From Chaetoceros tenuissimus (lineage: Eukaryota > Bacillariophyta > Thalassiosirophyceae > Chaetocerotales > Chaetocerotaceae): a stretch of DNA of 64,000 nucleotides. The stretch spans positions 1,240,001-1,304,000 of the forward strand of contig BLLK01000062.1 of assembly GCA_021927905.1 (NCBI GenBank). Direction: 5' to 3'. The translations under genes and the position numbers were made by a program. Below the pieces are notes generated by a model that made no database searches, was not told the origin of the DNA, and worked only from the letters and a program-made list of their open reading frames with translations. Numbering within the stretch: the stretch's first letter is position 1; the number at the start of each line of letters is the position of its first letter. Positions 20,426 to 31,626 of the stretch are shown here, one piece after another.

Positions 20426-22109
20426 TTATGCATCGCTGCCGCTAATGTCGAGGTTGTTCTTCTTTCCATGACGACTCTGTTCGAGTCTATCCATGTGCTC
20501 TCTATCAATATCCTCGATATTGTAAGCAGATCCCTTGTGACGAGACTCATCCATTCCAACCATCTCCTCAAGTACATCAACTCTGAAGAGCCCGAAGAAA
20601 TCAAGGAGACTGAAGAAAGGTACCATGATGAGGAGGGTCCATCCAGCTACAAAGAGGATTCCGATGAACTCTACAAGAAGGAGATTTGCATCTCCACTTC
20701 CACGTCCCCAAGAGTAGAACCATCCGAAATTCTGCATGCTTGCTCCGAAAGCAGTGACAGTGCGGCGTGGAGAAGCAAAGAGTCCTGTTGCAATGCATCC
20801 CCAAATACCTCCAAAGAGATGCACAGGGACTCCATCTACAGCATCGTCAATCTTCAACTTGACAAGGAGGATACTTCCAAGACAGTAGGTGAATCCACTA
20901 ACAAGTCCGATGACACATGCAGCCCAAGGTTCAACACATGCACATGCTCCTGTCACTCCAACAAGCCCGGTCAAGCTACCGTTCATTGCCATGGTCAAGT
21001 CATAATGAACCTCTCCTGTTTCTTGGTAATAGAAAATGGCGTCAAGGAAGATCGCTGATACAGCTGCACATGCTCCAGAGAGAGTAGTGTTTACAGCTGC
21101 AAGAGCAGCAACATCAGCATATCCTTCTGCGGAGATTCCTAGAGTTGATCCAGCGTTGAAACCATACCAACCGAACCAAAGGACTAAGAGTAGAAAGGTG
21201 ATTAGAAGATGAAATCAAGTGAATTGAATATGAGCCTCAGGATTTTATAGCTCATAACCCAATCAATCAGGATAGAATCAATAGATGAGTAACTTACTGA
21301 ATGTACCAAGGATTTGAAGAGAAACAGAATGTGGAGCAAAGGTTGCTGGAGTATCAAGTGGTTTTCCATTCTCATCGTAGAATCTGCCAATACGTGGACC
21401 AAGAATGATTGCTCCAATAAGAGCGCACATTCCTCCTGTCATATGTACTACACCAGAACCTGCAAAATCAATCATACCAACTCCACGAAGTGGATTCTCG
21501 TTTGCGATGGAAAGGAATCCGTCAGAGTTCCAAACAGCATGTACTACAACAGGGTATACAAAAGCAGTAAGAGCTAAAGCATAACAGAAGTATGCAGACA
21601 TTTTACAGCGTTCAGCAATGGTTCCAGCAACAATGGTTGCAGCAGATGCAGCGAAAGCAAATTGAAAGAAGAAATCAATTAAGTCAGTACCAGCAATAAC
21701 ACCACTGAGTGCGAACAATCCTTCGCTAGATCCAATGAATTTTCCATTGGATCCAAAAGCAAAGGCATATCCACAGATGAAGAAACCTAGTGCTCCTCCA
21801 CATGCATCAAGAATATTTTGAAGCATAATGTTCTTAGCATTTTTGGATCTCAAGGAACCTGCGCACAGCATTGCGAATCCACATTGCATGCCAAAAACCA
21901 TGGCACCCTTGAAATTGAAGAACAAAATGAATGCAGAAAGTTAATTAGATAATTTGTCTTGGGTGGAGGAGTGGAGGAGGACATTTTAAATTTGAAAAAT
22001 AAGTAAAGGAACTTACCGCCCAAAGGCTGTAGAAGACATCCATACCATCAGCTAGTCTTTGCTGGCCAAGGGTAAGATCTTCTAAGAGAGCAGTAGTTGT
22101 ATCACTCAT
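20426..22109 (-). CDS. AMT1: Ammonium transporter (AMT/Mep/Rh family)
   Basis: Three exons (22109-22017, 21907-21298, 21183-20426; introns 109 and 114 bp) give 486 residues. The junctions rebuild the family signatures 'WAGAMVFGMQCGFAMLCAG' and 'LGTFILWFGWYGFNAGSTL'. Both pore histidines are present ('YPVVVHAVW' and 'GVPVHLFGGIWG'), as is 'LAAVNTTLSGACAAV'. About 11 membrane helices are expected. It imports ammonium at the plasma membrane, a nitrogen-limitation response in diatoms. The C-terminal tail ('DESRHKGSAYNIEDIDRE') contains a GxAY-type segment like the cytosolic regulatory tail of plant AMT1 proteins. A strong antisense frame (20468-21058) is a codon-bias shadow. Confidence 0.95.
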
Positions 22110-23214
22110 TATAACAGTTTTTATTTCAAAAACACTTTTTATGAGCTTGTTTGTGTTGCTGTTTTATTAATAGATGCTGCAGTCTTTGGTGAGCGATGAC
22201 ATCGGGGCAGGATTTCCATCTGGAGAAACTTCAATACCGTCAAAAAAACTTTGAAAATGAGTGGACAGGGATGGACGCGGAGGACGATGAGGGGCGTTTC
22301 ATACAAATTTGTGTGAAGACCCTTTTTTCCCTTTCTTTTCCCTTTCTTTTCTTTATCTTTTTCTATATGCTTGGTTTCCCGCCTTTTTTCAAATTTTCGT
22401 CGGAGTTGCCTCACTCATTGCTCAGCGAGCCATTTCTCGCTCAGCAAAAAACACAAGCAATCCTCATTACTTTTACACAACACGCTGAAGCAATCTCTAC
22501 ACTGTTGTCCACTGTTGTCATCAAATATAAAAGAGAAACTCATCATATCAAAAAGAGGTAGCAAATACAAGTGGAGTGAGATACTAGGTGGGAAAATAGT
22601 AGGTAAGTTTTAGTGCTTCATTCATAATTTTCTCAAGCTTCAGTCAAAACTAATACATCTGACATTTGCTTGTTTTTTCACTTAGGATTTCTCAAAGTCA
22701 CATCTCAACAACCCCTGGTAAGATTAGCTTCAATCCTGGCTCATTTTTTTCGTCTTGAAGTCTAGTTTTCATCGTGGTAAGTTTCGTTTTCTTTACTCGT
22801 CTCCTTGTTGAGTTCTACAAGACGAAGCGTTTTGATTCCATATTTGTTCTTACCATTTTTGTTCTTTCATTAAAAAATAGGATTTCTCAGGAACTATCAG
22901 TCCAATTCACCTGAATTTTTTTTTGTTTTTCACCTCTTGGAAAGCTAAATACACTTCGGTACGTCAATATTATTCACTAAGCCTTCTTACCACTTTCGCT
23001 GCATGAAATAAGTTCTAATCATTTTTCTCTGTCAATTTTTTTCTTTTTACAGTAACCTATAAGCTCTAGTTACCTGATCCATCTTTCATTTCCCTTTGTA
23101 TTATCCATATAGATCGTGCCAAGGAGGTTCTAGCTTGTCTAGTGAAAAGCATAGTAGGCCATCTGGTTTGAGTACTGTGTTTTGCCTCCGACCGCATTGA
23201 TAGGATTCTGCAAC
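22110..23214 (+). promoter_or_regulatory. AMT promoter plus intron-like multi-segment leader of the next gene
   Basis: The first ~450 bp should contain the AMT promoter (pyrimidine-rich at 22320-22370). From about 22600 the plus strand shows a run of splice-like signals: donors GTAAGT/GTAAGA/GTAAGT/GTACGT near 22603, 22718, 22777 and 22959, and acceptors after pyrimidine or T-rich stretches near 22685, 22880, 23052 and 23120. Two intervening 'exons' begin with the same word (ag|GATTTCTCA at 22686 and 22881). This looks like a 5' leader with several introns for the gene at 23215, but no coding exon is identified here. Confidence 0.4.
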
Positions 23215-25135
23215 ATGTCGTTCATCGATGGGAAATATTGTCTGACCTGCTCCTGTCAGACAATAGAAAGAACAAGATACAACTCCAAAACTAATAATGG
23301 AGATTACCAAATCTCTGGTGAAGGCCTAGAATGTTCTCTCTGCAAATGCTTGATCTGCAAGGATTGCATTTCAGAGTTATCAGACCAAATCGATCCCAAA
23401 AAGAATCTCAGCAAGTACCACTCTGATACTTATCCCTTTCTTAAGGGAATCATAGATTATACTGATGGAAAACCTTTATCCAACAAGTATATTGGTCACT
23501 GCTGCATCATATCAAGGTTCTACAAGCACCGTGCTGCTCCTACTGCTCCTACTACTCCTAGTACAAAAAGGAAAAAGAACAGATCTTCCGTTCGACTAGG
23601 TGGAGCCTTTGTTTTACCTGAGTTTGATCTGATTCTACCTACTGTAGAATGTATTCCTGATGTATTTTCTCTTGGAAGAGATGAATCTCATAAGGAGAAA
23701 TGGCACTTTGTTCTAGATGAAAAGTTTGTCGAGGAGCATCTCAATGATGCTGTACCATCTACCAGTCTACCTCCAACTTGGAAGGTCGTACGTGGCTTGA
23801 AATTCAAGCTATCACAGCCTCACAACATAGATGGCAAACCAAGCAGGAAGCCTGTAAGTTCATCTACTACTTTTCCTTTCTTTTATTTATTTCATTTGTT
23901 AACAATTTTTGTAATAGACAAAAGTCAATATCTTCTACGTTCCACAGGTAAATGATTGCTCTTATCTGGAATCGTTTCGAGGCCACAAGGACAGATTTAA
24001 GAGTGCAGATATCAGCAAAATGGTTTACTTCGATCACAACAAACATTCTAATGATTGTGATGTTACTATCATTATTGGCATCAATAACGATAGGAAGACA
24101 GGAACTCTGCTTTTGTGTAGATTTCATCGCCTGCAGGCAAAGCTAGGTATCATTTCCAAACGACTGCTTCTAGAACAACTCCAATCTCAGCTACCATTTC
24201 ATAACAATGGATTGGAGCGAATGCGAACAGGAGGATCCTCCGGTCTCTGTTCTTATAGCCCTGAGTTGAAGCAGATGCTTCACACTCATAACTCCACTCC
24301 AAGGATGAGTAAAGGTTCTATATTTTTGCTCCGTGCCGATCGACTCCAATGGGATATATTTTATATTGGAACCAAAGATAAATTGTCTACGGTCAAGCAT
24401 ACCTGGTACTCCAATCCTGTCTCAGGAGGTAACTTTAACATGGAGGAGTGGATGTTCCGTGAGCATGCTTTTCTTTCTGAGTTCTGTGCCACAAAGCCTC
24501 TGACTGCACAGTTACTCAAATGCATTAGAACCAGCACCAAGACCCCAGACCTCAACATTGCCATCAACGCGATCGAGGAAGAGCTTCAAAACATGTACTG
24601 TGCAAGGGCTGTTGTGAAGCTATTCCTTGATGGGAAGAAGATGAAGCCTCAAGCCATACGCCAACAGTTTTATATTTTTTATGCCTTCATGTTCCTCAAC
24701 TTTACACTAGTGATGCATGCAGTTGCTTTGCACCTAGATAGATTTTCCGATGGAGAAGAAAGTCTTGAGAATAGACTTTGCTTTTCCTTTCCTTTGGATA
24801 GGGATGGTAGAAGTGGTCTTGCAAAAACTGGATCTTGTCCGTATGGACGAGGTGGAGCTGGTCTAGATAGATTTTGCTTTGCTCTTCTAGATTGGACTAG
24901 TACTGAACGTCGTCGTAGGCGAACATGGACTCATCCTGACAATCAAGGAATCGATGGCAGTGCAACTATTGTGGCACAAGAGACTGGTACCATCAATAAT
25001 AGGCTGAATCGAGAGAGATGGAATAGGTTCCGCGATGCAGCCATTGCAGCTGGTGGGGCTACCTTGGCAAGGAATGTTGATCGTTTAGAAGATCTAAATT
25101 ATCCTCCTCCAAGAAATAATAATAATAATAATTAA
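23215..25135 (+). CDS. Unknown protein with N-terminal Cys-cluster zinc finger (gene A)
   Basis: Two exons (23215-23853 and 23918-25135, 64 bp intron) give 618 residues; the junction reads SRKP/TKVNIFYVPQ. The first ATG in frame is 23215, but upstream leader exons are possible. The N terminus has a Cys cluster (C-x2-C-x-C, then 'ECSLCKCLICKDC') typical of a small zinc-binding fold. No enzymatic motif is recognised in the rest; a basic segment 'STERRRRRTWTHPDNQG' and a terminal Asn run (aat microsatellite) close it. Its last 142 codons lie in a 753 bp tandem duplication. It sits beside a MULE-like transposase gene, so it may be an element-borne accessory or a member of a lineage-specific family. 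Function unknown. Confidence 0.75.
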
Positions 25136-25462
25136 TGAATCAACTTATTCTCATACTTAATATTTAAAAACTTATTCTATTCTAAGATTGAATAAAGTTC
25201 ACACTTTCCAAATGCATCTACCAACCATCCTTTGGTTCAACCAACTTACGAGCATCTACTGAAGATACGATATATTTGTAACTTCCATGTTTGCTAACCC
25301 TTGCACTGCCACGATCGTCAAACTCATGTCTTACTTCAAGATTAAGTGAACCTTTTTTGATGTTGTATACCATCTCATTGATAATCCAAGAGAATACCTT
25401 TGCTGTTGCTGCACCTACTCCAGCCATTTCCTTTTGAAGATTAATGTAGGAACATGACATCC
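24710..25462. repeat. 753 bp tandem duplication, first copy
   Basis: This unit is followed directly by a second copy at 25463-26215; the two read as identical by eye. It contains the 3' end of gene A (+) and the 3' end of gene B (-). Identity suggests a very recent event, or an assembly artefact. Confidence 0.9.
25218..25462 (-). pseudogene. Duplicated 3' fragment of gene B
   Basis: Carries the last ~81 codons of gene B (minus), from 'MSCSYINLQKEMAGVG' to the stop. It lacks the 5' part of the gene and has no promoter of its own; upstream it runs antisense into the copied gene A end. Product of the 753 bp duplication. Confidence 0.8.
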
Positions 25463-25888
25463 GTGATGCATGCAGTTGCTTTGCACCTAGATAGATTTTC
25501 CGATGGAGAAGAAAGTCTTGAGAATAGACTTTGCTTTTCCTTTCCTTTGGATAGGGATGGTAGAAGTGGTCTTGCAAAAACTGGATCTTGTCCGTATGGA
25601 CGAGGTGGAGCTGGTCTAGATAGATTTTGCTTTGCTCTTCTAGATTGGACTAGTACTGAACGTCGTCGTAGGCGAACATGGACTCATCCTGACAATCAAG
25701 GAATCGATGGCAGTGCAACTATTGTGGCACAAGAGACTGGTACCATCAATAATAGGCTGAATCGAGAGAGATGGAATAGGTTCCGCGATGCAGCCATTGC
25801 AGCTGGTGGGGCTACCTTGGCAAGGAATGTTGATCGTTTAGAAGATCTAAATTATCCTCCTCCAAGAAATAATAATAATAATAATTAA
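25463..25888 (+). pseudogene. Duplicated 3' fragment of gene A
   Basis: Identical in translation to the last ~141 codons of gene A, including the terminal Asn run and stop. It has no start region; the frame only extends a few codons into the duplication junction. Product of the 753 bp duplication. Confidence 0.8.
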
Positions 25889-26215
25889 TGAATCAACTTA
25901 TTCTCATACTTAATATTTAAAAACTTATTCTATTCTAAGATTGAATAAAGTTCACACTTTCCAAATGCATCTACCAACCATCCTTTGGTTCAACCAACTT
26001 ACGAGCATCTACTGAAGATACGATATATTTGTAACTTCCATGTTTGCTAACCCTTGCACTGCCACGATCGTCAAACTCATGTCTTACTTCAAGATTAAGT
26101 GAACCTTTTTTGATGTTGTATACCATCTCATTGATAATCCAAGAGAATACCTTTGCTGTTGCTGCACCTACTCCAGCCATTTCCTTTTGAAGATTAATGT
26201 AGGAACATGACATCC
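25463..26215. repeat. 753 bp tandem duplication, second copy
   Basis: Direct tandem copy of 24710-25462 at an offset of exactly 753 bp. It ends at 'gaacatgacatcc', after which the sequence continues into the intact upstream part of gene B. Confidence 0.9.
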
Positions 26216-26958
26216 GGTGTTCGTTCCACAACCACAAACCAATGTTTGCTTCAAGAAAAGCATGACGCTGTGGAAACCAATACTGGTTAGCACTACCATG
26301 AGTGCTCACAACTTTAGCCAATGCAGCAGTCAATCTATTAGTAACAGTAGCATGACGACGCCACATATGAATGAAACAAGGCTGCTTCATAGGTCCAAAA
26401 GTCTTCTTCATGAGATCAAAAGTTAGAGGTTTATTATTCTTGCCAACGTAGCGAAGAAAATGCTTTGCCACATGAGACTTGAGTACCTCTGCGTTTGGTT
26501 TACTTGGAGAAGATGGTCTTGCTTTTTTCTTTTCATCTCTCATTGCACTTCTCGCAGGAAAAGTAACAATGTCTGCTGGAGCTTTTGTGGAAATATCAAT
26601 TGCTCTAGATAAGGCATCGGCATTATTCAAGCCAGCATTGAAGTGTGTGCGGTAGGCATGAGGTGAAATCTGAGCTGGAACGAAGCCTCCGTGGCTGTCT
26701 ACACTTTCCACAGAAGCAACATCTGAAATAGAACCAGTATCTGATGCATCGGAGTCTTGAGTGAGGTCAACGTCAGGTTTTGCTGCAGGTTTCTTGTCAT
26801 CCTCATCTCCCGTAAGGTCAATAAAGTTACTACCTTCGGCAACAGCAGCCTCAGCAAGGATATCAATAGCTATCAAAAAGAATGTATTTCATTATGAAAT
26901 TTCATATCTTATTCTAAAGTGTATAAGTTTAGATCTACTTACCTCTTGGATGGAACAT
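25971..26958 (-). CDS. Unknown protein with SUMO-interacting-like motifs (gene B)
   Basis: Two exons: a 16 nt first exon (26958-26943, MFHPR plus one base) and 26869-25971, with a 73 bp intron; 304 residues. The acidic N terminus contains two hydrophobic-acidic motifs, 'NFIDLTGDEDD' and 'VDLTQDSDASD', which resemble SUMO-interacting motifs. The C-terminal half appears folded ('PCFIHMWRRHATVTNRL', 'FLEANIGLWLWNEH', 'VSKHGSYKYIVSS'). No known domain is recognised. The last third lies inside the 753 bp duplication. It faces the transposase gene head to head (203 bp between start codons) and gene A tail to tail. Confidence 0.7.
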
Positions 26959-27161
26959 TCTTCAAATTATGAGAAGGTCGCGGAAGGATAAAGAGCTTTG
27001 GAGGATGACTACAGCATAGATTAGAGCATAAGCGCTGCTAGAGGTGGTATCTACTATGCTCATTGGATATTAGTATGATTTATAAGACTGCTTTGCGCAC
27101 GCCGTATTCAAAAATTCCTTTGGCAATCTAATGGATCGTGGGATAGCTCATAATCTCTACC
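26959..27161. promoter_or_regulatory. Divergent promoter, gene B / transposase-like gene, 203 bp
   Basis: Contains 'ggatgactacagcata' near 27004, which is matched in inverted form by 'tatggcctatagtcatcc' near 29967 (GGATGACTA shared exactly). This could be the remains of a terminal inverted repeat around the transposase gene, but the match is short. Confidence 0.35.
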
Positions 27162-29739
27162 ATGTTTCCAAAATCAGTAACAGATGGCGGCAGTCATTGG
27201 ACTCTCATCGAATCCCATGAATGTAATACTAGTACAATTGGAAGTGATATTTCAGATAAAGAATTCGAAATCTATGATAAATTTGTTATTGATCATAGCA
27301 ATGATCATTATCAGATAGTGAAGAGAACTAAGATTACCCCTATGGAATCACCAAATTTGAATGAAAGATGGGGTGAGACGCAATCCATATTCAATCTGAA
27401 ATGTACATGTAAACAAGCATCCTTCATTGTAAGAAGAAAGGCTGGGTCTATCGCCATCTACCAAAAGGGTAACCATTGTCACCAGTATGGTCTAGCGGCC
27501 AGGAATACCTCCAAAAAAGGACTGCCCTTGAATTTAAAAGCATTCCTTAGACCTTTCGTAGGAATGCCTAATGCAATGAAACATGCTATTATCAAGTTAA
27601 CCCTTCTCGACCCTGCAACGCAAACTGATTTGCTACTTCCATATAAGTTTGAAGATCTAGAAGATACCTCAAGTCTCAAAGAAAAGATCAAAGGGTATCT
27701 GAAGAGAGAGAAGAAGAAAATGACATCGATGCATATTTCCGAAAGTGATTTGATAATTGGCCCTTCCCAAAAGGACTTACTTGTATACCTCCGTAAGCAT
27801 ATGGTTAGTATAGAGACACTTGCGCAGCACTGTATGTCAGGTACGGCACCAAAGAATAAACTATGGATAGTATATGAAGATGTTTCAACCAATGGTAATG
27901 GTAGATTTACTCATATTACATTCCTCCATTCCGATGCCATTGCTTTGATTAGGTCTGCTGTTCATGCCACCGCATCGCGGAGGTAAGTTACTATCTTAAA
28001 CTTAGATCACTCATCCAACGTAAATGCTAACACTTGATAATAATAGTTTTGCATTCCAATCAGAGGTTGACTATACACACTTAGATTCAGATCATGGTCT
28101 TGTACTTGGAGTAGTTGGAACCTCTGATGCTCATCGCCACTTCCATCCTATTATCTATGATCTAAATGTTACAGAGAATGCTGTTGGAAGTACGCGGATG
28201 CTTAAGTTAGTAGATATGTTGACCTTGTGCATTTCTCAAAAGCATATTACTGTACTAAAAGATGCCTCTCTAGCTTTGGAGAAGGCTGCCAATTCAAATC
28301 TTAATTTGGAGGCTAGAGATTGCTTGACTCACAAGGTTCGTTCGAAGACATGGACAAATAAGAATGGTGTGAGTGGTACGCGTGGTTCACTTGAGACTTA
28401 TATGATGAGTAAATCATGTAAGCCAAATGAAATATCTCAGTTACTATCTGTTATGTTAGCCTTAGATACTTTGCCAACAATAGAGAAGTATCAAGCAGCT
28501 GTCATTTTGCTATACAAGGATTTCGACGCACCAAAGAAATGGTCTTTTTCGGCATCGGTAACAGTGAAAGACCATATCAAATCACATTACTTTCCATTAC
28601 AGCCAAGAATAGGTCCTATTCATATGCCTGGGGAAGTACATTCATCAAATGGGCTTGAAAGAAAGTGGTACCCAACAAAGCAAAGTATTGATATCTATCG
28701 CCAGCAACAGAATCTTGGACTTGTAGAGGCTACCTTACGTGCGGTCGAAAACAGGTCAATGATCCAATGGACATCAGTTACTTACCAATCAAAACCAAAA
28801 TCTACAAAGGAGCAATGGGATGTGGTTAGAGATTGTGCTTTGTATTTTCCTGCAACATTGAGGCACATGCTAGTATATAGCAATCATCAGAAGCTTGCGT
28901 TTACGGAGATGCTTGAACCAAGTTCATTGAAGAACCTTTTCGAACGACAGCAATTTCAATCACTTAGAATTTATATCCCATCCTGGGATTTCTTGGAAAA
29001 ATTATATGCTGAGGCAGCAAATATTGATCTGCAGAGAATGGATGAGAATGGTAGGAAGTGGTTGAGAAATGCTCGAAATGGGAAAGAGTTGACGGAGACG
29101 ATCTTATCCTCTGTTGCTGCCAACGTTGGTACTAATTTATGCAAGATGAATAGTGAACCATTAGAAAATGATGATATATATACATATCTCAAAAGACATG
29201 GTCAAAGAGGTATCAGTTTATTTCATTACAAAAACTTACCAACTTCGCCAAGAGGAAGTGTAAGGGATATCCATAAGAAAATTAAACGTGAGCACGAACA
29301 GAGGCAAGAGTATGATAAATGGATTGAACATGAGCAAAAGGTATCTGAAGATGGAACATCTGAGTCTAAAGCAGCATCTCCAAAAAGCAAAGGAAGTGAA
29401 AAGAAAACCAAATTGAAAGAAAAAGAACTGGGGGCTTTTCTATGTCTTTCAATACTTCGCGGAGGTTCAGATGCAATTCTTGATTCTGTTGACGACGGCT
29501 ATCAGTTGAAGTGTACCTGTGAAGCATTTAGAGTGGATGGAACTTGTTTTGAGTCAAAGCTATTTGGTTGGATTTTACTAAATAGAAAACCAAGAAAAGA
29601 TTTCTTACCTCATATTACAGATGGTATCAATAAAGAAAGAGAAGCAATATTGGAAGTGTTTCGAAGTAGTTGTCGCCGTACGTCGCAAACACCATTAGAT
29701 GCAGAGGCCCCATTGATTGATCCAGTGCATTCTAAATAG
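27162..29739 (+). CDS. MULE-like transposase-derived protein (zinc finger, DDE-like core, SWIM-like finger)
   Basis: Two exons (27162-27982 and 28047-29739, 64 bp intron) give 837 residues. The N terminus has a Cys/His motif 'LKCTCKQASFIVRRKAG...HCHQ' in the style of FAR1/WRKY/FLYWCH DNA-binding fingers carried by Mutator-like transposases. The middle has 'VDYTHLDSDHGLVLGVVGTS' followed by 'FHPIIYDLNVTE', the arrangement of the first and second acidic positions in the MULE domain. The C terminus carries 'LKCTCEAFRVDGTCFES', a SWIM-like CxC...C finger. Introns and an uninterrupted frame mean it may be an active plain DNA transposon or a domesticated host gene. Boundaries of an element are not established. 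Confidence 0.55.
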
Positions 29740-30845
29740 ATAACAGTATAGCATAAGACTAATAGAATATGAGTATGTGGAATATGTAGTATTAAGATGA
29801 TTAGCTTGAACTACTATTTCAATAGGTGCTGCGAAGGGTGTGTGAGTGATGTGTGAAAAAAGTTGATGTTCTTGACTGGATGGGTCTGCCAGAACCATCG
29901 CGTGAACCGGTCTGGTGAAGTCATTGCATGATTGCATGGACGGATTAAGGGGATGAAAAGGCTATTTTATGGCCTATAGTCATCCTTTGTATGGACGGCT
30001 CATAATCCTTTGTATGAAACGACCCACATTGCGCGGAGGATGTCAACGACGGACTCTCTACTATTATTTATTGTCGCTATATAGCCAAGTATCTAGCTAC
30101 ATAAAGGAAAGGATAGGAATAGGATGACGGTGGTCACCTCGAACCCTCAACACATGCCCAAAAAATGAAAAGCAAGAAGCAAGCAAGATAGCAAGCAGAA
30201 AGTAGCAAGGTTCAAAACACACAGACGAAAGCGAGCAAACAAAGTAATTAGTTCATATTCGTTATTCAACACATGCTGCATGAATAACATACGCAGTAAC
30301 TTTTTCATCGATTAAAGCTGTAGGAGGATCTATTTGTATCGGGACCTTGTATCGATGCAAGTATAATAAAACTGTTACAAGGGCTAGCTAGGCATCAGTA
30401 TCAATCAGAAGGCAAATATTTTTTCTGACAGAAGCATAATATATATAGGCACTTTTCTTTTACACACAGTGGATTGAAAATATTTCTTAAATCTTTGACA
30501 TGCAATTGTAAAGAAACTATGACAGAAAAACAAAACAAGAAAACAAATGAAAACTTTAATCCTTCTTCTTTGGAAGTAAGTAATGATGATGCCTTTGGAC
30601 TTTGGATGAAAAAAAGCACAGGACATACAAAAAAAAATTTTGGGTTACAGAAATTTCTTCTCACTCTGAAACGCGCACTCGTTATAGACTGTCGGTTTTA
30701 ATATCTTCTTCCTCACTCTAATAGTAGGACTGTATACAATCATAGATTTTTCAACTGGATGTGAAATCTTGAAGTTTGTGTAAGTACCGTACAATATTCT
30801 GTTCATCTTTACAAGCTTAGCATAACAAGAAAGTTGTTTATTCTA
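29740..30845. other. Gene-poor stretch, 1.1 kb
   Basis: Contains a near-direct repeat 'catcctttgtatggacggctcataatcctttgtatga' near 29980-30020, a low-complexity A/G-rich patch near 30160-30250, and AT-rich sequence up to 30845. No convincing gene; short frames at 30401-30701 lack coding character. Confidence 0.4.
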
Positions 30846-31151
30846 ATGTTTTTGTGTCGATCAAGCAGGGAAGAGTTTGGTCTATCTCAGCAAGTCCAAC
30901 TATGCTCGACGCTACTTGCAGTTGTCACAGCAATCCTTTTCCTATGTATACCAATTGTATATGCTATAATAAATCATTATGCATCCCCAGGAAAATTTGA
31001 TGTAAACAATCTTACTGATATTTACTCACGAGATGAAACTAAAGCATCGACTGAGATGAAGAGTAAAAATAGTATTTCAGAAATATTTGACATGGATGTT
31101 TCTGTCGTAAACCAGCATATAGCTGCCAATATTCCAATGTATCCCAAGTAA
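30846..31151 (+). CDS. Possible small single-pass membrane protein
   Basis: 101 residues from the first in-frame ATG. It has a convincing hydrophobic segment 'LLAVVTAILFLCIPIVYAII' (about residues 23-42) flanked by polar sequence, and an acidic/polar C terminus. It may instead be a terminal exon of a spliced gene, since an acceptor-like 'gatcaagcag' precedes the GREEFG-type start, but no upstream exon in matching phase was found. No family recognised. Confidence 0.4.
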   Translation: MFLCRSSREEFGLSQQVQLCSTLLAVVTAILFLCIPIVYAIINHYASPGKFDVNNLTDIYSRDETKASTEMKSKNSISEIFDMDVSVVNQHIAANIPMYPK

Positions 31152-31626
31152 ATTAATTGTCCATTTCATTACCATCAATAACTTTACACTGTTGGGAAAA
31201 ATAAGCAGCATCATTGTAGACAAAAAGTGTACAATAAAAAAAGAGCATTTGAAAAACCTTTGTGAATAAATTGTCAAAATATCATTTCTTGACACAAATA
31301 CGTCGGCGGGAATGGCTGGCAATCTTTTCAGTACCTATAGATGTATATATGTTATAACTCTCATTATCCTAAACGAGATAATTCTGTCAAATTTCCACGT
31401 ATGCAGTTGTTCGTTCGTGCCTGAGAAGAGTGAGAGAAATGCAAGCTGCCAACGTTTTTTAGGAACACCACATCCTTCGTCTTTGACAGACAAACACATA
31501 GTTACCTTTTAGTGTTTTTTCAATAACATCATAGCTGAAATACCAGACTGCCATCTCCACATTTTTCATGGCAAAACTTTCGCATAGAAAAAAAGAAACA
31601 TAATAACGCGAGGACTAGAATACAGT
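31152..31626. other. Intergenic 475 bp
   Basis: Promoter region of the KIX-TAZ-bromodomain gene. AT-rich; a 66-codon frame at 31312 has no coding character. Confidence 0.4.

Noticed and set aside
20468-21058. 196-codon plus-strand frame across the ammonium transporter
   Set aside because: Antisense shadow of a well-supported exon with high codon bias.
30401-30701. Frames of 75-87 codons in the gene-poor stretch
   Set aside because: Low-complexity Phe/Lys-rich translations, no family. A donor-like site at 30573 could not be joined in phase to the frame at 30846.
31312-31512. 66-codon frame
   Set aside because: Short, no homologous motif, lies in the promoter of the KIX-TAZ-bromodomain gene.
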